Positions 1 to 9,307 of a stretch of 64,000 nt of DNA are shown in pieces (the first letter of the stretch is position 1; the number at the start of each line of letters is the position of its first letter). The stretch comes from Pseudomonas helleri (GTDB taxonomy: Bacteria > Pseudomonadota > Gammaproteobacteria > Pseudomonadales > Pseudomonadaceae). Both the position numbers and the translations under genes were made by a program. The stretch spans positions 248,001-312,000 of the forward strand of contig NZ_JYLD01000007.1 in NCBI RefSeq assembly GCF_001043025.1, given 5' to 3'. The notes below the pieces were generated by a model that saw only the letters and a program-made list of their open reading frames with translations, did no database searches and was not told the origin of the DNA.

Positions 1-399
1 TTGGGCGAGCGCTCAGACGAGTTCATGACACTCAAGGTCGAAGGCATTAATGACTGCGCCGAAGTGCTGGTGGCCGCGTTGATGGATGACCGTGAAAAGC
101 ACATTTTTGGCCGTCGGACATTGCCGGAAATGGACATGGCGTCGCTGTCCTGTGCGATTCAAAACCTCTGGCTGGCGGCGCGGGTCGAAGGCCTGGGCAT
201 GGGCTGGGTGTCGTTGTTTGAGCCTCAGGCGTTGGCCGATCTGCTGGGCCTGCCTGCCGGGGCCAAACCGCTGGCGGTGTTGTGTCTGGGGCCGGTCGAG
301 CAGTTTTATCCGGCGCCGATGCTGGTGCTGGAAGGGTGGGCGCAGGCGCGCCCGCTGAGTGAGTTGGTGTACGAGAATTATTGGGGAGTAAAGCCATGA
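1..399 (+). CDS. bluB: 5,6-dimethylbenzimidazole synthase, C-terminal part (window edge)
   Basis: This is the C-terminal ~130 residues of a BluB-type nitroreductase-fold enzyme, which fragments reduced FMN with oxygen to make 5,6-dimethylbenzimidazole, the lower ligand of cobalamin. The visible part includes the conserved stretch with GRRTLPEMD and the [15 protein letters not shown] helix typical of the family. The N-terminal half lies upstream of the window, so the truncation is an edge effect and not a mutation. Its stop codon overlaps the next gene's start as ATGA at 396-399, showing translational coupling within the cobalamin operon. The assignment rests on sequence resemblance plus position beside cbiB. 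Confidence 0.85.
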   Translation: MGERSDEFMTLKVEGINDCAEVLVAALMDDREKHIFGRRTLPEMDMASLSCAIQNLWLAARVEGLGMGWVSLFEPQALADLLGLPAGAKPLAVLCLGPVEQFYPAPMLVLEGWAQARPLSELVYENYWGVKP

Positions 400-1304
400 G
401 TGTGGCGTTGTTGTGCGTTGCCGGTGTGGCGTTGGATGCGCTGCTCGGCGAGCCTAAACGCTGGCATCCGCTGGTTGCGTTTGGCCGCATGGCTGACCGT
501 ATCGAACAGCGTTTCAATTCCGGTGGCCGTGGCTGGCGCAGCCATGGCGTGACCGCCTGGGTACTGGCGGTGTTGCCGTTGACGATTGTGGCCACGGCCT
601 TGTCGTGGCTGCCGTATATCGGTTGGATGGTGGAGATTCTGGCGCTGTACTGCGCGCTGGGCATGCGCAGCCTCGGTGAGCACGTGCAGCCGGTGGCCGA
701 GGCCTTGCGCGCCAATGACCTGGACGAGGCGCGTACGCGGGTTGGTTATCTGGTCAGCCGTCAAACCAGCGAACTGGATGCAACCGAAGTGGCCCGGGCC
801 GCCACCGAGTCGGTCCTGGAAAACGGCAGTGATGCGGTGTTCGCGGCATTGTTCTGGTTTGCCGTTGCCGGTGCGCCGGGCGTGGTGCTCTACCGTTTGA
901 GCAACACCCTGGACGCGATGTGGGGTTATCGCAACGAGCGCTTCGAGCGTTTTGGTTGGGCTGCCGCGCGCATCGACGACCTGCTTAACTACATTCCTGC
1001 ACGGCTGGTGGCACTGACCTACGCCTTGCTCGGTAAAACCCGCTTGGCGTTGACCTGCTGGCGCAAACAGGCGCCGCAATGGGACAGCCCCAATGCCGGG
1101 CCAGTGATGGCGGCCGGTGCCGGTGCGCTGGGAGTTGAGTTGGGCGGTGCAGCGATTTATCACGGTGAAGTGCATGAGCGCCCGCAGTTGGGTGAAGGCG
1201 TGCCCGCCGATGCCGATTCGATTGGCCGTGGCTGGCAGTTGGTGCAGCGCGGTGTGTGGCTGTGGTTACTGATCTTGTGCGTGGGGAGTGAGTTCTTTGC
1301 TTGA
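396..1304 (+). CDS. cbiB: Adenosylcobinamide-phosphate synthase (CbiB/CobD), membrane protein
   Basis: This 302-residue protein couples adenosylcobyric acid to (R)-1-amino-2-propanol O-phosphate (or ethanolamine phosphate). It is called cobD in P. denitrificans-style naming. The sequence opens with a hydrophobic segment containing the family signature [18 protein letters not shown], followed by several membrane segments (about residues 45-100) and the conserved [13 protein letters not shown] and [20 protein letters not shown] motifs. The ATG at 396 is chosen over an in-frame TTG at 381 because it forms an ATGA overlap with bluB. The 3' end overlaps the next gene by 17 nt. Length is normal for the family. 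Confidence 0.93.
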   Translation: MSVALLCVAGVALDALLGEPKRWHPLVAFGRMADRIEQRFNSGGRGWRSHGVTAWVLAVLPLTIVATALSWLPYIGWMVEILALYCALGMRSLGEHVQPVAEALRANDLDEARTRVGYLVSRQTSELDATEVARAATESVLENGSDAVFAALFWFAVAGAPGVVLYRLSNTLDAMWGYRNERFERFGWAAARIDDLLNYIPARLVALTYALLGKTRLALTCWRKQAPQWDSPNAGPVMAAGAGALGVELGGAAIYHGEVHERPQLGEGVPADADSIGRGWQLVQRGVWLWLLILCVGSEFFA

Positions 1305-2301
1305 GCATGGTGGACGTTTGCGTCAGGCGGCCCTCGACTACGGCATCGCCGAGTCGCAATGGCTGGACTTGTCCAGTGGCCTCGCGCCCTGGCCTTTTGC
1401 GATTCCGGCGATCCCCGAGCGGGCCTGGGCGCGTTTGCCCGAAACCGATGACGGACTTGAGCAGGCGGCCTGCGAGTATTACGGCGCCCCCCACGTATTG
1501 CCGGTGCCGGGTTCGCAATGCGCGATCCAGTTGCTGCCGCGTCTGCGCCGCAGTGGCAAGGTCGGCGTGCTGTCACCTTGCTACGCCGAGCATGCCGAGT
1601 CGTGGCGGCGCAGCGGTTACATCGTGCGTGAAGTTCTGGAGCAGGAAGTCGACACCTACCTCGACACCCTCGATGTGCTGGTGGTGGTCAACCCTAACAA
1701 CCCCACGGGCCTGAGCCTGCCCCCCGAGCGTTTGCTCGACTGGCACGCACGGCTGGCCCAGCGCGGCGGCTGGCTGGTGGTGGACGAAGCCTTTATGGAC
1801 AACACCCCCGAGTTGAGCCTGGCCGCAGAGAGCGGGCGCAGCGGATTGATTGTGCTGCGTTCGTTCGGCAAGTTTTTCGGCCTGGCCGGGGTGCGGTTGG
1901 GCTTTGTGCTGGCGGAACTTAAATTGCTCAAGCTGCTGGCAGAGCAAGTCGGCCCGTGGGCCGTCAGCGGCCCGACGCGGATTGTCGGCCAGGCGTGCCT
2001 GCTCGACGCCCAAGGCCATGCCCGGCAGCGAGAGCGCAGTGAGTTGGCCAGTGCCCGCTTGCAGCACTTGCTGGGCCAGCATGACTTGCTCCCGCAGGGC
2101 GGCTGCGCCTTGTTCCAGTGGCTGATCACCCCAGAGGCCGAGCAGCTTTACGACTTTATGGCCCGGCGCGGGATTTTGCTGCGCCTGTTTACCAGCAACA
2201 GCAGCGTGCGTTTTGGCCTGCCTGCCGATGAAGCCGACTGGTTGAAGCTGCAAGAGGCATTGCAGGCTTATACCCAGTCGCGAACCAAGGACGTTTCATG
2301 A
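1288..2301 (+). CDS. cobD: L-threonine-O-3-phosphate decarboxylase, cobalamin pathway
   Basis: This 337-residue fold-type I PLP enzyme (cobC in Pseudomonas/Paracoccus naming) makes (R)-1-amino-2-propanol O-phosphate, the linker used by the CbiB product upstream. Visible family features are VVNPNNPTG (PLP contact), LVVDEAFMD, and [16 protein letters not shown], which carries the Schiff-base lysine. The GTG start at 1288 overlaps cbiB by 17 nt and is preceded by GGGGAG at 1282-1287. A downstream TTG at 1297 is possible but lacks better support. The 3' end overlaps cobQ by ATGA at 2298-2301. Confidence 0.92.
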   Translation: MSSLLEHGGRLRQAALDYGIAESQWLDLSSGLAPWPFAIPAIPERAWARLPETDDGLEQAACEYYGAPHVLPVPGSQCAIQLLPRLRRSGKVGVLSPCYAEHAESWRRSGYIVREVLEQEVDTYLDTLDVLVVVNPNNPTGLSLPPERLLDWHARLAQRGGWLVVDEAFMDNTPELSLAAESGRSGLIVLRSFGKFFGLAGVRLGFVLAELKLLKLLAEQVGPWAVSGPTRIVGQACLLDAQGHARQRERSELASARLQHLLGQHDLLPQGGCALFQWLITPEAEQLYDFMARRGILLRLFTSNSSVRFGLPADEADWLKLQEALQAYTQSRTKDVS

Positions 2302-3749
2302 GCACATTGATGGTGCAGGGCACCACTTCCGATGCGGGCAAAAGCACGCTGGTAACGGCGTTGTGCCGCTGGCTGACCCGCGAGGGCGTGCGCGTGGTGC
2401 CGTTCAAACCGCAGAACATGGCGCTCAACAGTGCCGTGACCGCTGAAGGCGGCGAAATTGGCCGCGCCCAGGCCGTACAGGCGCAGGCCGCCGGTTTGCC
2501 GCCGCACACCGACATGAATCCGGTGTTGCTCAAGCCCAACAGCGACACTGGCGCCCAAGTGATCATCCATGGCTGCGCCGTCACTACCATGAACGCGGTG
2601 GCGTATCACGACTACAAGGCCATCGCCATGCAAGCGGTGCTGGCCTCGCATCAACGGCTGAGTGCCGCGTACCCGGTGGTCATGGTTGAAGGCGCGGGCT
2701 CGCCGGCCGAGATCAACTTGCGCGCCGGTGACATCGCCAACATGGGCTTTGCCGAAGCGGTGGATTGCCCGGTGGTGCTAATTGCCGACATCAATCGGGG
2801 CGGCGTTTTCGCGCACTTGGTTGGCACCCTGGAGTTGCTCTCCGAGACGGAGCAGGCACGGGTCAAAGGCTTCATCATCAACCGTTTTCGCGGTGACATT
2901 GCCTTGCTGCAACCGGGCCTCGACTGGCTGGAACAGCGCACCGGCAAGCCGGTGATTGGCGTGTTGCCCTACGTGCTGGATTTGCACCTTGAGGCCGAAG
3001 ACGGCATCGACCAGCGCCAGACCGACAAGGTCGAGCACGTGCTCAAAGTGGTGGTGCCGGTATTGCCGCGCATCAGCAACCACACCGACTTTGACCCGCT
3101 GCGCTTGCACCCGCAAGTGGATTTGCAGTTTGTCGGGCCGGGGCAAGCGATCCCGCCGGCTGACTTGATCATCCTGCCGGGTTCAAAAAGCGTGCGCAGT
3201 GACCTGGCGTATTTGCGCGCCAATGGCTGGGAAACGGCGATCAATCGCCACCTGCGCTACGGCGGCAAGGTGCTGGGTATTTGCGGTGGTTTGCAGATGC
3301 TCGGGGAGCAGGTGCATGACCCGTTGGGGCTGGAAGGGGCGCCCGGTTCGAGCGCTGGTTTGGGCCTGTTGGGTTTTAGCACCGAACTGGCCGCCGAGAA
3401 GCAGCTGCGCAACGTGCGCGGCCATTTGCTGCTGGAAGACGCCGAGGTCAACGGCTACGAAATTCACGCCGGTGTCACCACGGGGGCAGCCCTGGAGCAA
3501 CCGGCGGTGCGTCTGGATGACGGCCGTTGTGACGGCGCGCAGAGTGCTGACGGGCATATTCTCGGCACGTACCTGCACGGCTTGTTCGAGTCGCCTGAGG
3601 CCTGCGGCGCGTTGCTGCGCTGGGCCGGGTTGCAGAACGTGCAGCACGTCGACTACCACGCCCTGCGCGAGCGCGACATCGAGCGGCTGGCCGATCTGGT
3701 CGAGAAGCACCTGGACACGGCGTACTTGCGCGAGCTTTGCGGTATCTGA
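2298..3749 (+). CDS. cobQ: Cobyric acid synthase
   Basis: This 483-residue amidotransferase amidates positions b, d, e and g of adenosylcobyrinic acid a,c-diamide, using glutamine and ATP. The N-terminal dethiobiotin-synthetase-like ATPase domain begins [20 protein letters not shown], with the P-loop, and contains [12 protein letters not shown]. The C-terminal class I glutaminase domain has the nucleophile in [12 protein letters not shown] (Cys329) and the histidine in [11 protein letters not shown]. It is coupled to cobD by ATGA. It is followed by the only large gap in the cob cluster, which holds a REP pair, so distal genes may be transcribed less or from an extra promoter. Confidence 0.96.
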   Translation: MSTLMVQGTTSDAGKSTLVTALCRWLTREGVRVVPFKPQNMALNSAVTAEGGEIGRAQAVQAQAAGLPPHTDMNPVLLKPNSDTGAQVIIHGCAVTTMNAVAYHDYKAIAMQAVLASHQRLSAAYPVVMVEGAGSPAEINLRAGDIANMGFAEAVDCPVVLIADINRGGVFAHLVGTLELLSETEQARVKGFIINRFRGDIALLQPGLDWLEQRTGKPVIGVLPYVLDLHLEAEDGIDQRQTDKVEHVLKVVVPVLPRISNHTDFDPLRLHPQVDLQFVGPGQAIPPADLIILPGSKSVRSDLAYLRANGWETAINRHLRYGGKVLGICGGLQMLGEQVHDPLGLEGAPGSSAGLGLLGFSTELAAEKQLRNVRGHLLLEDAEVNGYEIHAGVTTGAALEQPAVRLDDGRCDGAQSADGHILGTYLHGLFESPEACGALLRWAGLQNVQHVDYHALRERDIERLADLVEKHLDTAYLRELCGI

Positions 3750-3763
3750 TGCGTTATGGATCC

Positions 3764-3850
3764 TGTGGGAGCGGGCTTGCTCGCGATAGCATCGACCTGG
3801 TTTGCCAGTAATAGCGCGTCGCTTGCATCGCGAGCAAGCCCGCTCCCACA
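3764..3850. repeat. REP inverted pair, type B
   Basis: The outer arms (tgtgggagcgggcttgctcg and its complement) are inverted and perfect over about 24 nt, enclosing a non-palindromic core of roughly 35 nt. This is the classic REPIN arrangement of fluorescens-group pseudomonads. It sits between cobQ and cobU. Further members are at 24585, 32897 and 39167. Confidence 0.9.
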
Positions 3851-3883
3851 AGATCAAAAGCGGTATTTTTGAGGTTTTTAAAC

Positions 3884-4405
3884 ATGCAGCAACTGATTTT
3901 GGGTGGCGCCCGTTCGGGTAAAAGCCGCTTGGCCGAGAAGCTCGCGGCCGACTCTGGCTGCGCTGTTATCTACATCGCCACCAGCCAGCCGCTGGACGGC
4001 GAAATGAACGAGCGGGTTCGCCTGCACCGTGAGCGTCGCCCCGCACAGTGGGGCTTGATCGAAGAGCCGATTGAGCTGGCCCGCGTGTTGCGTGAAAACG
4101 CCGGTGCACAGACCTGCCTGCTGGTGGATTGTCTGACCTTGTGGCTGACCAATCTGCTGATGCTTGAAGACCCGCAGCGCTTGAGCGCCGAGCGTGAGGC
4201 GCTGCTGGAGTGCCTGGCTGGATTGCCGGGGCACATTGTATTTGTCAGCAACGAAACCGGAATGGGTGTCGTGCCGCTGGGCGAATTGACTCGCCGTTAC
4301 GTCGATGAAGCCGGTTGGTTGCATCAAGCCTTGGCCGAACGTTGCCAGCGAGTCGTACTGACCGTGGCGGGCCTGCCCCTGACATTGAAAGGAACTGCGC
4401 TATGA
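3884..4405 (+). CDS. cobU: Adenosylcobinamide kinase / adenosylcobinamide-phosphate guanylyltransferase
   Basis: This 173-residue bifunctional enzyme (cobP in Pseudomonas naming) phosphorylates adenosylcobinamide and then attaches GMP, giving adenosylcobinamide-GDP for CobS. The P-loop [16 protein letters not shown] is at residues 5-20, followed by [25 protein letters not shown], which carries the histidine/arginine region used for guanylylation. [26 protein letters not shown] is a family hallmark. The ATG at 3884 is preceded by GAGG at 3871-3874; an upstream in-frame start at 3869 has no such site. The stop overlaps cobT as ATGA. Confidence 0.95.
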   Translation: MQQLILGGARSGKSRLAEKLAADSGCAVIYIATSQPLDGEMNERVRLHRERRPAQWGLIEEPIELARVLRENAGAQTCLLVDCLTLWLTNLLMLEDPQRLSAEREALLECLAGLPGHIVFVSNETGMGVVPLGELTRRYVDEAGWLHQALAERCQRVVLTVAGLPLTLKGTAL

Positions 4406-5457
4406 ACACCCCGTGGTGGCTGAACCCGTGCAAAGCGGTTGATCGTGAGGTGCAAGCGGCGGCGGCCGAGCGCCAGCAGCAGTTGACCAAACCGGCGGGT
4501 TCGCTGGGGCAACTGGAAACCCTGGCTGTGCAGTTGGCCGGGTTGCAGGGGCGCTTGAAACCCCGTGTCGATCAGCTGTGGATTGCGATTTTTGCCGGAG
4601 ATCATGGCGTGGTCGCCGAGGGCGTATCGGCCTACCCGCAGGAAGTGACCGGGCAGATGCTGGCCAACTTTGTCAGCGGTGGGGCGGCAATCAGCGTGCT
4701 GGCCCGTCAATTGGGTGCGCACCTGGACGTCATCGACCTGGGCACGGTAACGCCGATGCTCAACCTGCCGGGTGTGCGGCATTTACAGCTGGGCGCGGGC
4801 ACCGCCAATTTCGCCGCAGGCCCTGCCATGTCTGATGCTCAGGGCCTGAAAGCCCTGGCGGCCGGTCGTGACAGCGTGGTGCGGGCACAAGAGCTGGGCT
4901 GCGAGTTATTCGTGGGCGGCGAGATGGGCATTGGCAACACGGCCTCGGCCAGTGCCGTGGCCAGTGCGCTGCTGCAATGCCCGGCGTCTGAGCTGACCGG
5001 GCCTGGGACCGGGCTGGACGCTGCGGGCGTGAGCCACAAGGCGCGGGTGATTGAGCAAGCGCTGGCATTTCATGACGGCTACCTGGACGACCCGCTGCAA
5101 ACCTTGTTCCGCTTGGGCGGTTTTGAAATCGCGGCCCTGGCCGGTGCCTATGTGGCGTGCGCGCAAGCGGGCATTGTGGCGTTGGTTGACGGTTTTATTT
5201 GCACCGTTGCCGCCATGGTTGCCGTGCGCTTGAACCCTGAGTGCCGGGAATGGCTGGTGTTCGGTCACCGCGGTGCTGAACACGGGCATCGCCGTGCCCT
5301 GCAAAGCTTGCAGGCTGAGCCGTTGCTCGACCTCGGTTTACGTTTGGGTGAAGGCAGTGGCGCTGCATTGGCGGTGCCGTTGGTGCGTCTGGCCTGCGAC
5401 CTGCACGGGCAGATGGCAACGTTTGCTGAGGCGGCTGTCGCGGATCGCCCGGCATGA
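4402..5457 (+). CDS. cobT: Nicotinate-nucleotide--dimethylbenzimidazole phosphoribosyltransferase
   Basis: This 351-residue enzyme (cobU in Pseudomonas naming) transfers phosphoribose from nicotinate mononucleotide to dimethylbenzimidazole to give alpha-ribazole 5'-phosphate, so it uses the product of BluB at the window edge. Conserved segments include [48 protein letters not shown] and [10 protein letters not shown]. The ATG at 4402 overlaps cobU (ATGA) and has GGAAC upstream; an in-frame start at 4315 would lie inside cobU and is rejected. The stop overlaps cobC (ATGA). Confidence 0.96.
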   Translation: MNTPWWLNPCKAVDREVQAAAAERQQQLTKPAGSLGQLETLAVQLAGLQGRLKPRVDQLWIAIFAGDHGVVAEGVSAYPQEVTGQMLANFVSGGAAISVLARQLGAHLDVIDLGTVTPMLNLPGVRHLQLGAGTANFAAGPAMSDAQGLKALAAGRDSVVRAQELGCELFVGGEMGIGNTASASAVASALLQCPASELTGPGTGLDAAGVSHKARVIEQALAFHDGYLDDPLQTLFRLGGFEIAALAGAYVACAQAGIVALVDGFICTVAAMVAVRLNPECREWLVFGHRGAEHGHRRALQSLQAEPLLDLGLRLGEGSGAALAVPLVRLACDLHGQMATFAEAAVADRPA

Positions 5458-6029
5458 GCGTGACCCTGGACTTGCTGCGCCACGGTGAAACCGAGCTGGG
5501 CGGCGGGCTGCGCGGCAGCCTTGATGATGCGCTGACGCCCGTGGGCTGGGAGCAAATGCGCGCAGCCGTTAAGGGCCAAGGCCCGTGGGACCGGATTGTC
5601 AGTTCGCCGTTGCAGCGCTGTGCTTTGTTCGCCCACGAACTGGCCGGGCAACTCGCGCTGCCGGTCACGTTCGACAAAGACCTGCAAGAGCTGCACTTTG
5701 GCGAGTGGGAAGGGCAGAGCGCCGCCGCGCTGATGCAAACCGATGAGCAGGCACTGGGCCTGTTTTGGGCAGACCCTTACCGCTTCACCCCGCCTCAGGG
5801 CGAGCCGGTGCTTGAGTTCTCGCAGCGGGTGTTGGCGGCGGTCACGCGCTTGCAGCAAGCCCACGCGGGGGAGCGGGTACTGGTGGTGTGCCACGGCGGG
5901 GTGATGAAGTTGCTGTTGGCGCAGGCCCGTGGTCTGCCCCGTGAACAGTTGCTGAACATTCAGGTGGTTAATGGTGCGCTGTTCGAGTTGCAGGTCGACG
6001 CACACGGCGTTTTGAGCGAGGGGGGCTGA
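5454..6029 (+). CDS. cobC: Alpha-ribazole-5'-phosphate phosphatase, histidine phosphatase family
   Basis: This 191-residue protein begins with the histidine phosphatase signature [13 protein letters not shown], whose histidine is the phosphate acceptor. It continues with the second catalytic region [14 protein letters not shown] and the late histidine motif [14 protein letters not shown]. It would remove phosphate from alpha-ribazole phosphate or from adenosylcobalamin phosphate. It is coupled by ATGA to cobT and lies 2 nt from cobS. The general fold is certain; the specific substrate is inferred from the operon. Confidence 0.88.
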   Translation: MSVTLDLLRHGETELGGGLRGSLDDALTPVGWEQMRAAVKGQGPWDRIVSSPLQRCALFAHELAGQLALPVTFDKDLQELHFGEWEGQSAAALMQTDEQALGLFWADPYRFTPPQGEPVLEFSQRVLAAVTRLQQAHAGERVLVVCHGGVMKLLLAQARGLPREQLLNIQVVNGALFELQVDAHGVLSEGG

Positions 6030-6031
6030 AC

Positions 6032-6769
6032 ATGTTGCCGTTCTGGATTGCCTTGCAGTTTCTGAGCAGCTTGCCGATCCGCTTGCCCGGCATGCCGCAA
6101 CCCCAAGAGCTTGGGCGTTCGTTGTTGTTCTACCCGCTGGTCGGTCTGTTGTTTGGCGTGCTGTTGTGGGCGCTGAACGGCCTGTTGGCCGGGGCGCCGT
6201 TGCTGTTGCATGCGGCGCTGTTGCTGAGCGCCTGGGTGTTGCTCAGTGGTGGCTTGCATCTGGACGGACTGGCTGACAGCGCGGATGCCTGGCTGGGCGG
6301 CTTTGGGGATCGCGAGCGCACCCTGACCATCATGAAAGACCCGCGCAGCGGCCCGATCGCCGTGGTCACGTTGGTGCTGGTGTTGTTGCTCAAGTTCTGT
6401 GCCTTGCTGGCGTTGATCGAGCATCAACACACGGCCGTCTTGTTGATCGCCCCGCTGATCGGCCGCAGTGCATTGTTGGCGGTGTTTTTGACCACGCCTT
6501 ACGTGCGGGCGGGCGGCTTGGGCCAGGCCTTGGCCGATCACTTGCCGCGCAAGGCGGGTTGGTGGGTGCTGGGGCTCAGTGCTGTGGCCTGTGTTGTGTT
6601 GGCCGGTACTGCCGGGATGTGGGCCTTGTTACTGGCGGCGTTGGGCTTTGTGTGGCTGCGCCGTGTGATGATGCGGCGCTTGGGCGGCACCACGGGCGAT
6701 ACGGCGGGTGCGTTGCTGGAATTGCTGGAAGTACTGGTTTTAGTGGGGTTGGCGCTGGTGGCAGACTGA
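6032..6769 (+). CDS. cobS: Adenosylcobinamide-GDP ribazoletransferase (cobalamin synthase)
   Basis: This 245-residue integral membrane enzyme (cobV) joins adenosylcobinamide-GDP and alpha-ribazole (phosphate), the last assembly step. It opens FWIALQFLSSLPIRLPG, typical of the family. It carries the acidic motif GGLHLDGLADSADAWLGG (about residues 72-90), thought to bind metal, then MKDPRSGPIAV and GRSALLAVFLTTPYVRAGGLG. Most of the remainder is hydrophobic with five to seven membrane segments. It is the last gene of the cob cluster here; the next gene has its own upstream region. Confidence 0.95.
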   Translation: MLPFWIALQFLSSLPIRLPGMPQPQELGRSLLFYPLVGLLFGVLLWALNGLLAGAPLLLHAALLLSAWVLLSGGLHLDGLADSADAWLGGFGDRERTLTIMKDPRSGPIAVVTLVLVLLLKFCALLALIEHQHTAVLLIAPLIGRSALLAVFLTTPYVRAGGLGQALADHLPRKAGWWVLGLSAVACVVLAGTAGMWALLLAALGFVWLRRVMMRRLGGTTGDTAGALLELLEVLVLVGLALVAD

Positions 6770-6803
6770 CCCCGGTGTTGTTTAAATCTTGATTCTCCTT
6801 CAT

Positions 6804-6816
6804 TGCGGGTATATAC
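6804..6816. promoter_or_regulatory. Candidate MarR operator upstream of the regulator
   Basis: The 13-mer TGCGGGTATATAC lies 8 nt before the marR-type start codon. The same 13-mer occurs on the opposite strand at 7262-7274, in front of the MFS gene. Sharing of an exact 13-mer by the only two control regions of this gene pair suggests a binding site, possibly overlapping a -10 element (TATATAC). Confidence 0.55.
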
Positions 6817-6823
6817 ATACAAA

Positions 6824-7237
6824 ATGTTACCAACCCAGTGTTTATGCACCAACCTGCGGCGTGCTTCGCGGGGCATCAGCCGACATTACGACGGAGCCCT
6901 GGATGGCTTCGGGATCAACGTTGCGCAGTTTTCATTGATGAGCAACCTCAAGCGACTGGATCAGCCGAGTATTTCCAGCCTCGCCGAGGCCATGGGGCTG
7001 GATCGCAGTACCTTGGGCCGTAACCTGCGGGTGCTGGAAGGCGCTGGCCTGGTGAAGATGTCTGAAGGTGAGGACCACCGTAATCGGCTGGTCTGCCTGA
7101 CCGAAGAGGGTGAGAGGCGCTTCAATGCAGCCTGGCCAGCCTGGGAGGCCGCACAACAGCGCTTGGTCGCGCGTTTGGGAGAAGACCGGCGCGAACAGTT
7201 GCTGCAGTTATTGGATGAGCTGGCGGGTGTCGATTAG
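6824..7237 (+). CDS. MarR-family transcriptional regulator
   Basis: This 137-residue winged-helix repressor has the DNA-recognition part LAEAMGLDRSTLGRNLRVLEGAGLV at about residues 58-82 and the wing SEGEDHRNRLVCLTEEG just after. The ATG at 6824 is preferred to an in-frame start at 6803 because the latter would place the shared operator-like sequence inside the coding region. It lies directly upstream of an MFS transporter in the same direction, a classic local-repressor arrangement. The ligand is unknown; a cysteine pair near the N-terminus (positions 6 and 8) could hint at redox or metal sensing, but that is speculation. Confidence 0.85.
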   Translation: MLPTQCLCTNLRRASRGISRHYDGALDGFGINVAQFSLMSNLKRLDQPSISSLAEAMGLDRSTLGRNLRVLEGAGLVKMSEGEDHRNRLVCLTEEGERRFNAAWPAWEAAQQRLVARLGEDRREQLLQLLDELAGVD

Positions 7238-7259
7238 CACCCGTTTTACGAATAAGAAT

Positions 7260-7274
7260 GGGTATATACCCGCA
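7260..7274. promoter_or_regulatory. Candidate MarR operator before the MFS gene
   Basis: GGGTATATACCC at 7260-7271 is a perfect 12-bp palindrome, 17 nt before the MFS start codon. Its right part, read on the minus strand, repeats the 13-mer found before the regulator (6804-6816). Confidence 0.6.
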
Positions 7275-7288
7275 TCAGGAGAATAACA

Positions 7289-8497
7289 ATGACATCGGTG
7301 TGGCGAACGAGCGGGTGGGTGCTGCTAGGCAGTGCGTTGATTTTGGCGCTGTCGTTGGGGGTCAGGCATGGCTTTGGTCTGTTCTTGCCGCCCATGAGCG
7401 CGCAGTTCGGCTGGGGGCGTGAGGTGTTTGCCTTCGCCATCGCCTTGCAGAACCTGATCTGGGGCCTGGCTCAGCCGTTCACCGGTGCATTGGCCGATCG
7501 CTTTGGCGCCGCCAAGGTGGTGATCGTCGGCGGTGTGCTTTATGCCGTCGGGCTGGTGCTGATGGGCATGTCGGACTCGTTGCTGACGCTGTCGTTGAGT
7601 GCTGGCCTGTTGATTGGTATCGGCCTGTCCGGCACGTCGTTTTCGGTCATTTTGGGTGTGGTCGGCCGTGCCTTGCCGCCAGAGAAACGCAGCATGGGCA
7701 TGGGGATCGCCAGTGCGGCGGGCTCCTTTGGCCAGTTTGCAATGCTGCCCGGCACGCTGGGATTGATCGGCTGGCTTGGCTGGTCGTCCGCTTTGCTGGT
7801 ACTGGGCTTGCTGGTGGCCATGATCGTGCCGTTGGTGAGCATGCTCAAGGACCGGCCAACACCGAGCCTGGGCGGCGAGCAAACACTCAAGGAAGCGCTG
7901 CGTGAGGCCTGCACTCACTCGGGCTTCTGGCTGCTGGCGTTTGGTTTTTTTGTCTGCGGGTTTCAGGTGGTGTTTATCGGCATCCACTTGCCGGCCTACC
8001 TGGTCGATCAGCATTTGCCTGCCACCGTGGGCACCACGGTATTGGCCCTGATTGGCCTGTTTAATATTTTTGGTACTTACACCGCCGGATGGCTGGGCGG
8101 GCGTATGTCCAAACCGCGTTTGTTGACCGCGTTGTACCTGGCGCGCGCCGTGGTGATCGTGGTGTTTTTGTGGGCGCCGCTGTCGCAATTCAGCGCTTAT
8201 CTGTTTGGCATGGCCATGGGCTTTTTGTGGCTCTCGACCGTGCCACTGACCAACGGTACCGTCGCCACAATGTTTGGCGTGCGTAACTTGTCGATGCTGG
8301 GCGGGATTGTCTTCCTGTTCCATCAACTGGGCGCATTTCTAGGCGGTTGGCTGGGCGGCGTGGTCTATGATCAAACCGGCAGTTACGAACTGATCTGGCA
8401 AGGTTCTATCGTGCTCAGTCTGTTGGCAGCGGCCTTGAACTGGCCGGTGCGTGAGCGTCCGGTCGCGCGTTTGCAGGCACAAGGGAGCATGGCGTGA
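7289..8497 (+). CDS. MFS transporter
   Basis: This 402-residue major facilitator has about 12 membrane segments. The loop 2-3 motif ADRFGAAKVVIVGG corresponds to the family's GXXXDRXGR signature. The first half has GLSGTSFSVILGVVGRALPPEKRSMGMG, and the second half LGGRMSKPRLLTALYLAR. It resembles the oxalate/formate-antiporter-like and CynX-like MFS groups often annotated only as MFS transporter in Pseudomonas. CAGGAG at 7276-7281 supports the ATG at 7289. It is likely controlled by the MarR protein upstream. The substrate cannot be deduced. Confidence 0.9.
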   Translation: MTSVWRTSGWVLLGSALILALSLGVRHGFGLFLPPMSAQFGWGREVFAFAIALQNLIWGLAQPFTGALADRFGAAKVVIVGGVLYAVGLVLMGMSDSLLTLSLSAGLLIGIGLSGTSFSVILGVVGRALPPEKRSMGMGIASAAGSFGQFAMLPGTLGLIGWLGWSSALLVLGLLVAMIVPLVSMLKDRPTPSLGGEQTLKEALREACTHSGFWLLAFGFFVCGFQVVFIGIHLPAYLVDQHLPATVGTTVLALIGLFNIFGTYTAGWLGGRMSKPRLLTALYLARAVVIVVFLWAPLSQFSAYLFGMAMGFLWLSTVPLTNGTVATMFGVRNLSMLGGIVFLFHQLGAFLGGWLGGVVYDQTGSYELIWQGSIVLSLLAAALNWPVRERPVARLQAQGSMA

Positions 8498-8616
8498 GTT
8501 CACTGTGGCTTTGGTTGGGTGGCATCAGCGCGGGTTTTTTGCTGCTGGCCCTGAGCTGGTGGGGCTGGCATCAAGGTGGCCTGGCCTTGCTGGAGTTAGG
8601 CATGGGCACTTGCTAG
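8494..8616 (+). CDS. 40-residue single-pass membrane peptide coupled to the MFS gene
   Basis: The sequence beginning MSSLWLWLGGISAGFLLLAL and ending LLELGMGTC starts at a GTG that overlaps the MFS stop codon as GTGA (8494-8497). It contains one hydrophobic segment over residues 4-24, rich in Trp. The four-base overlap, in-frame stop and hydrophobic character support a real translationally coupled small protein, possibly an accessory subunit of the transporter. No database family is recalled. Confidence 0.5.
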   Translation: MSSLWLWLGGISAGFLLLALSWWGWHQGGLALLELGMGTC

Positions 8617-8671
8617 TGCCGTGCCGGGGCGAGTAAGTTCTGTGCCTGCACCTCTATAAAGGACACGAACA

Positions 8672-9223
8672 ATGCTAAAGCGCTGGATTGCGATGCCCGT
8701 ACTGTTGTTGGCGTGCGCGGGTTCTGTCTGGGCGGCTGATTGCCCGTCTTTGCTTGAAGGTTCATTGCCCAAACTACGGGCTAAAGAGTCGATCGATCTG
8801 TGCAAGCAGTTTGCCGGCAAGCCTTTGTTGATTGTGAACACGGCCAGCTTTTGCGGGTTTGCGCCCCAGTTTGAAGGCCTCGAGGCGATAAACCAGCGCT
8901 TTAAGGGTCAAGGGCTGGAAGTGATCGGCGTACCGTCCAATGACTTCAAGCAAGAGGCCAAAGATGGCGAAGAGACGGCCAAGGTCTGCTACGTCAATTA
9001 CGGCGTGACCTTCACCATGACCGAACCGCAAAAGGTGCGGGGTGACGATGCAACGCACCTGTTCAAGGTCCTGGCTGAACAAAGCAGCACGCCCAAGTGG
9101 AATTTCTACAAGTACGTGGTGGACCGCAAAGGCAATGTGATTGCCAGCTTCTCGAGCCTGACCAAACCGGACAATCCGGAGTTGATCGAAGCTATAGAAA
9201 AAGCCATCGCCTCAAAGTCCTGA
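8672..9223 (+). CDS. Glutathione peroxidase-family protein, exported
   Basis: This 183-residue thioredoxin-fold peroxidase has a signal peptide over residues ~1-22 (ending VWAAD), so it acts in the periplasm. The peroxidatic cysteine is in [15 protein letters not shown] (Cys61), a Cys where selenoenzymes have Sec. The second conserved block is [16 protein letters not shown] and the third [19 protein letters not shown], which supplies the Trp and Asn of the active site. Electrons probably come from thioredoxin-like proteins and not from glutathione, as in most bacterial homologues. AAAGGA at 8656-8661 is the ribosome site. A strong terminator follows. Confidence 0.9.
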   Translation: MLKRWIAMPVLLLACAGSVWAADCPSLLEGSLPKLRAKESIDLCKQFAGKPLLIVNTASFCGFAPQFEGLEAINQRFKGQGLEVIGVPSNDFKQEAKDGEETAKVCYVNYGVTFTMTEPQKVRGDDATHLFKVLAEQSSTPKWNFYKYVVDRKGNVIASFSSLTKPDNPELIEAIEKAIASKS

Positions 9224-9235
9224 TTCCTACACAAG

Positions 9236-9272
9236 AAAAAGCCCCGCCTCTGCAAAGAGAGCGGGGCTTTTT
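9236..9272. terminator. Rho-independent terminator after the peroxidase gene
   Basis: Stem AAAAAGCCCCGC ... GCGGGGCTTTTT with T-run on the plus strand and a matching A-run on the left. It can serve both the peroxidase gene and, in reverse, the convergent FadL gene. Confidence 0.85.
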
Positions 9273-9307
9273 AGTTCAGGCTGTGTGAGCGTCAGGCTCT
9301 CGCAAGC

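Noticed and set aside
1..399. Broken bluB
   Set aside because: The missing N-terminus is explained by the window edge.
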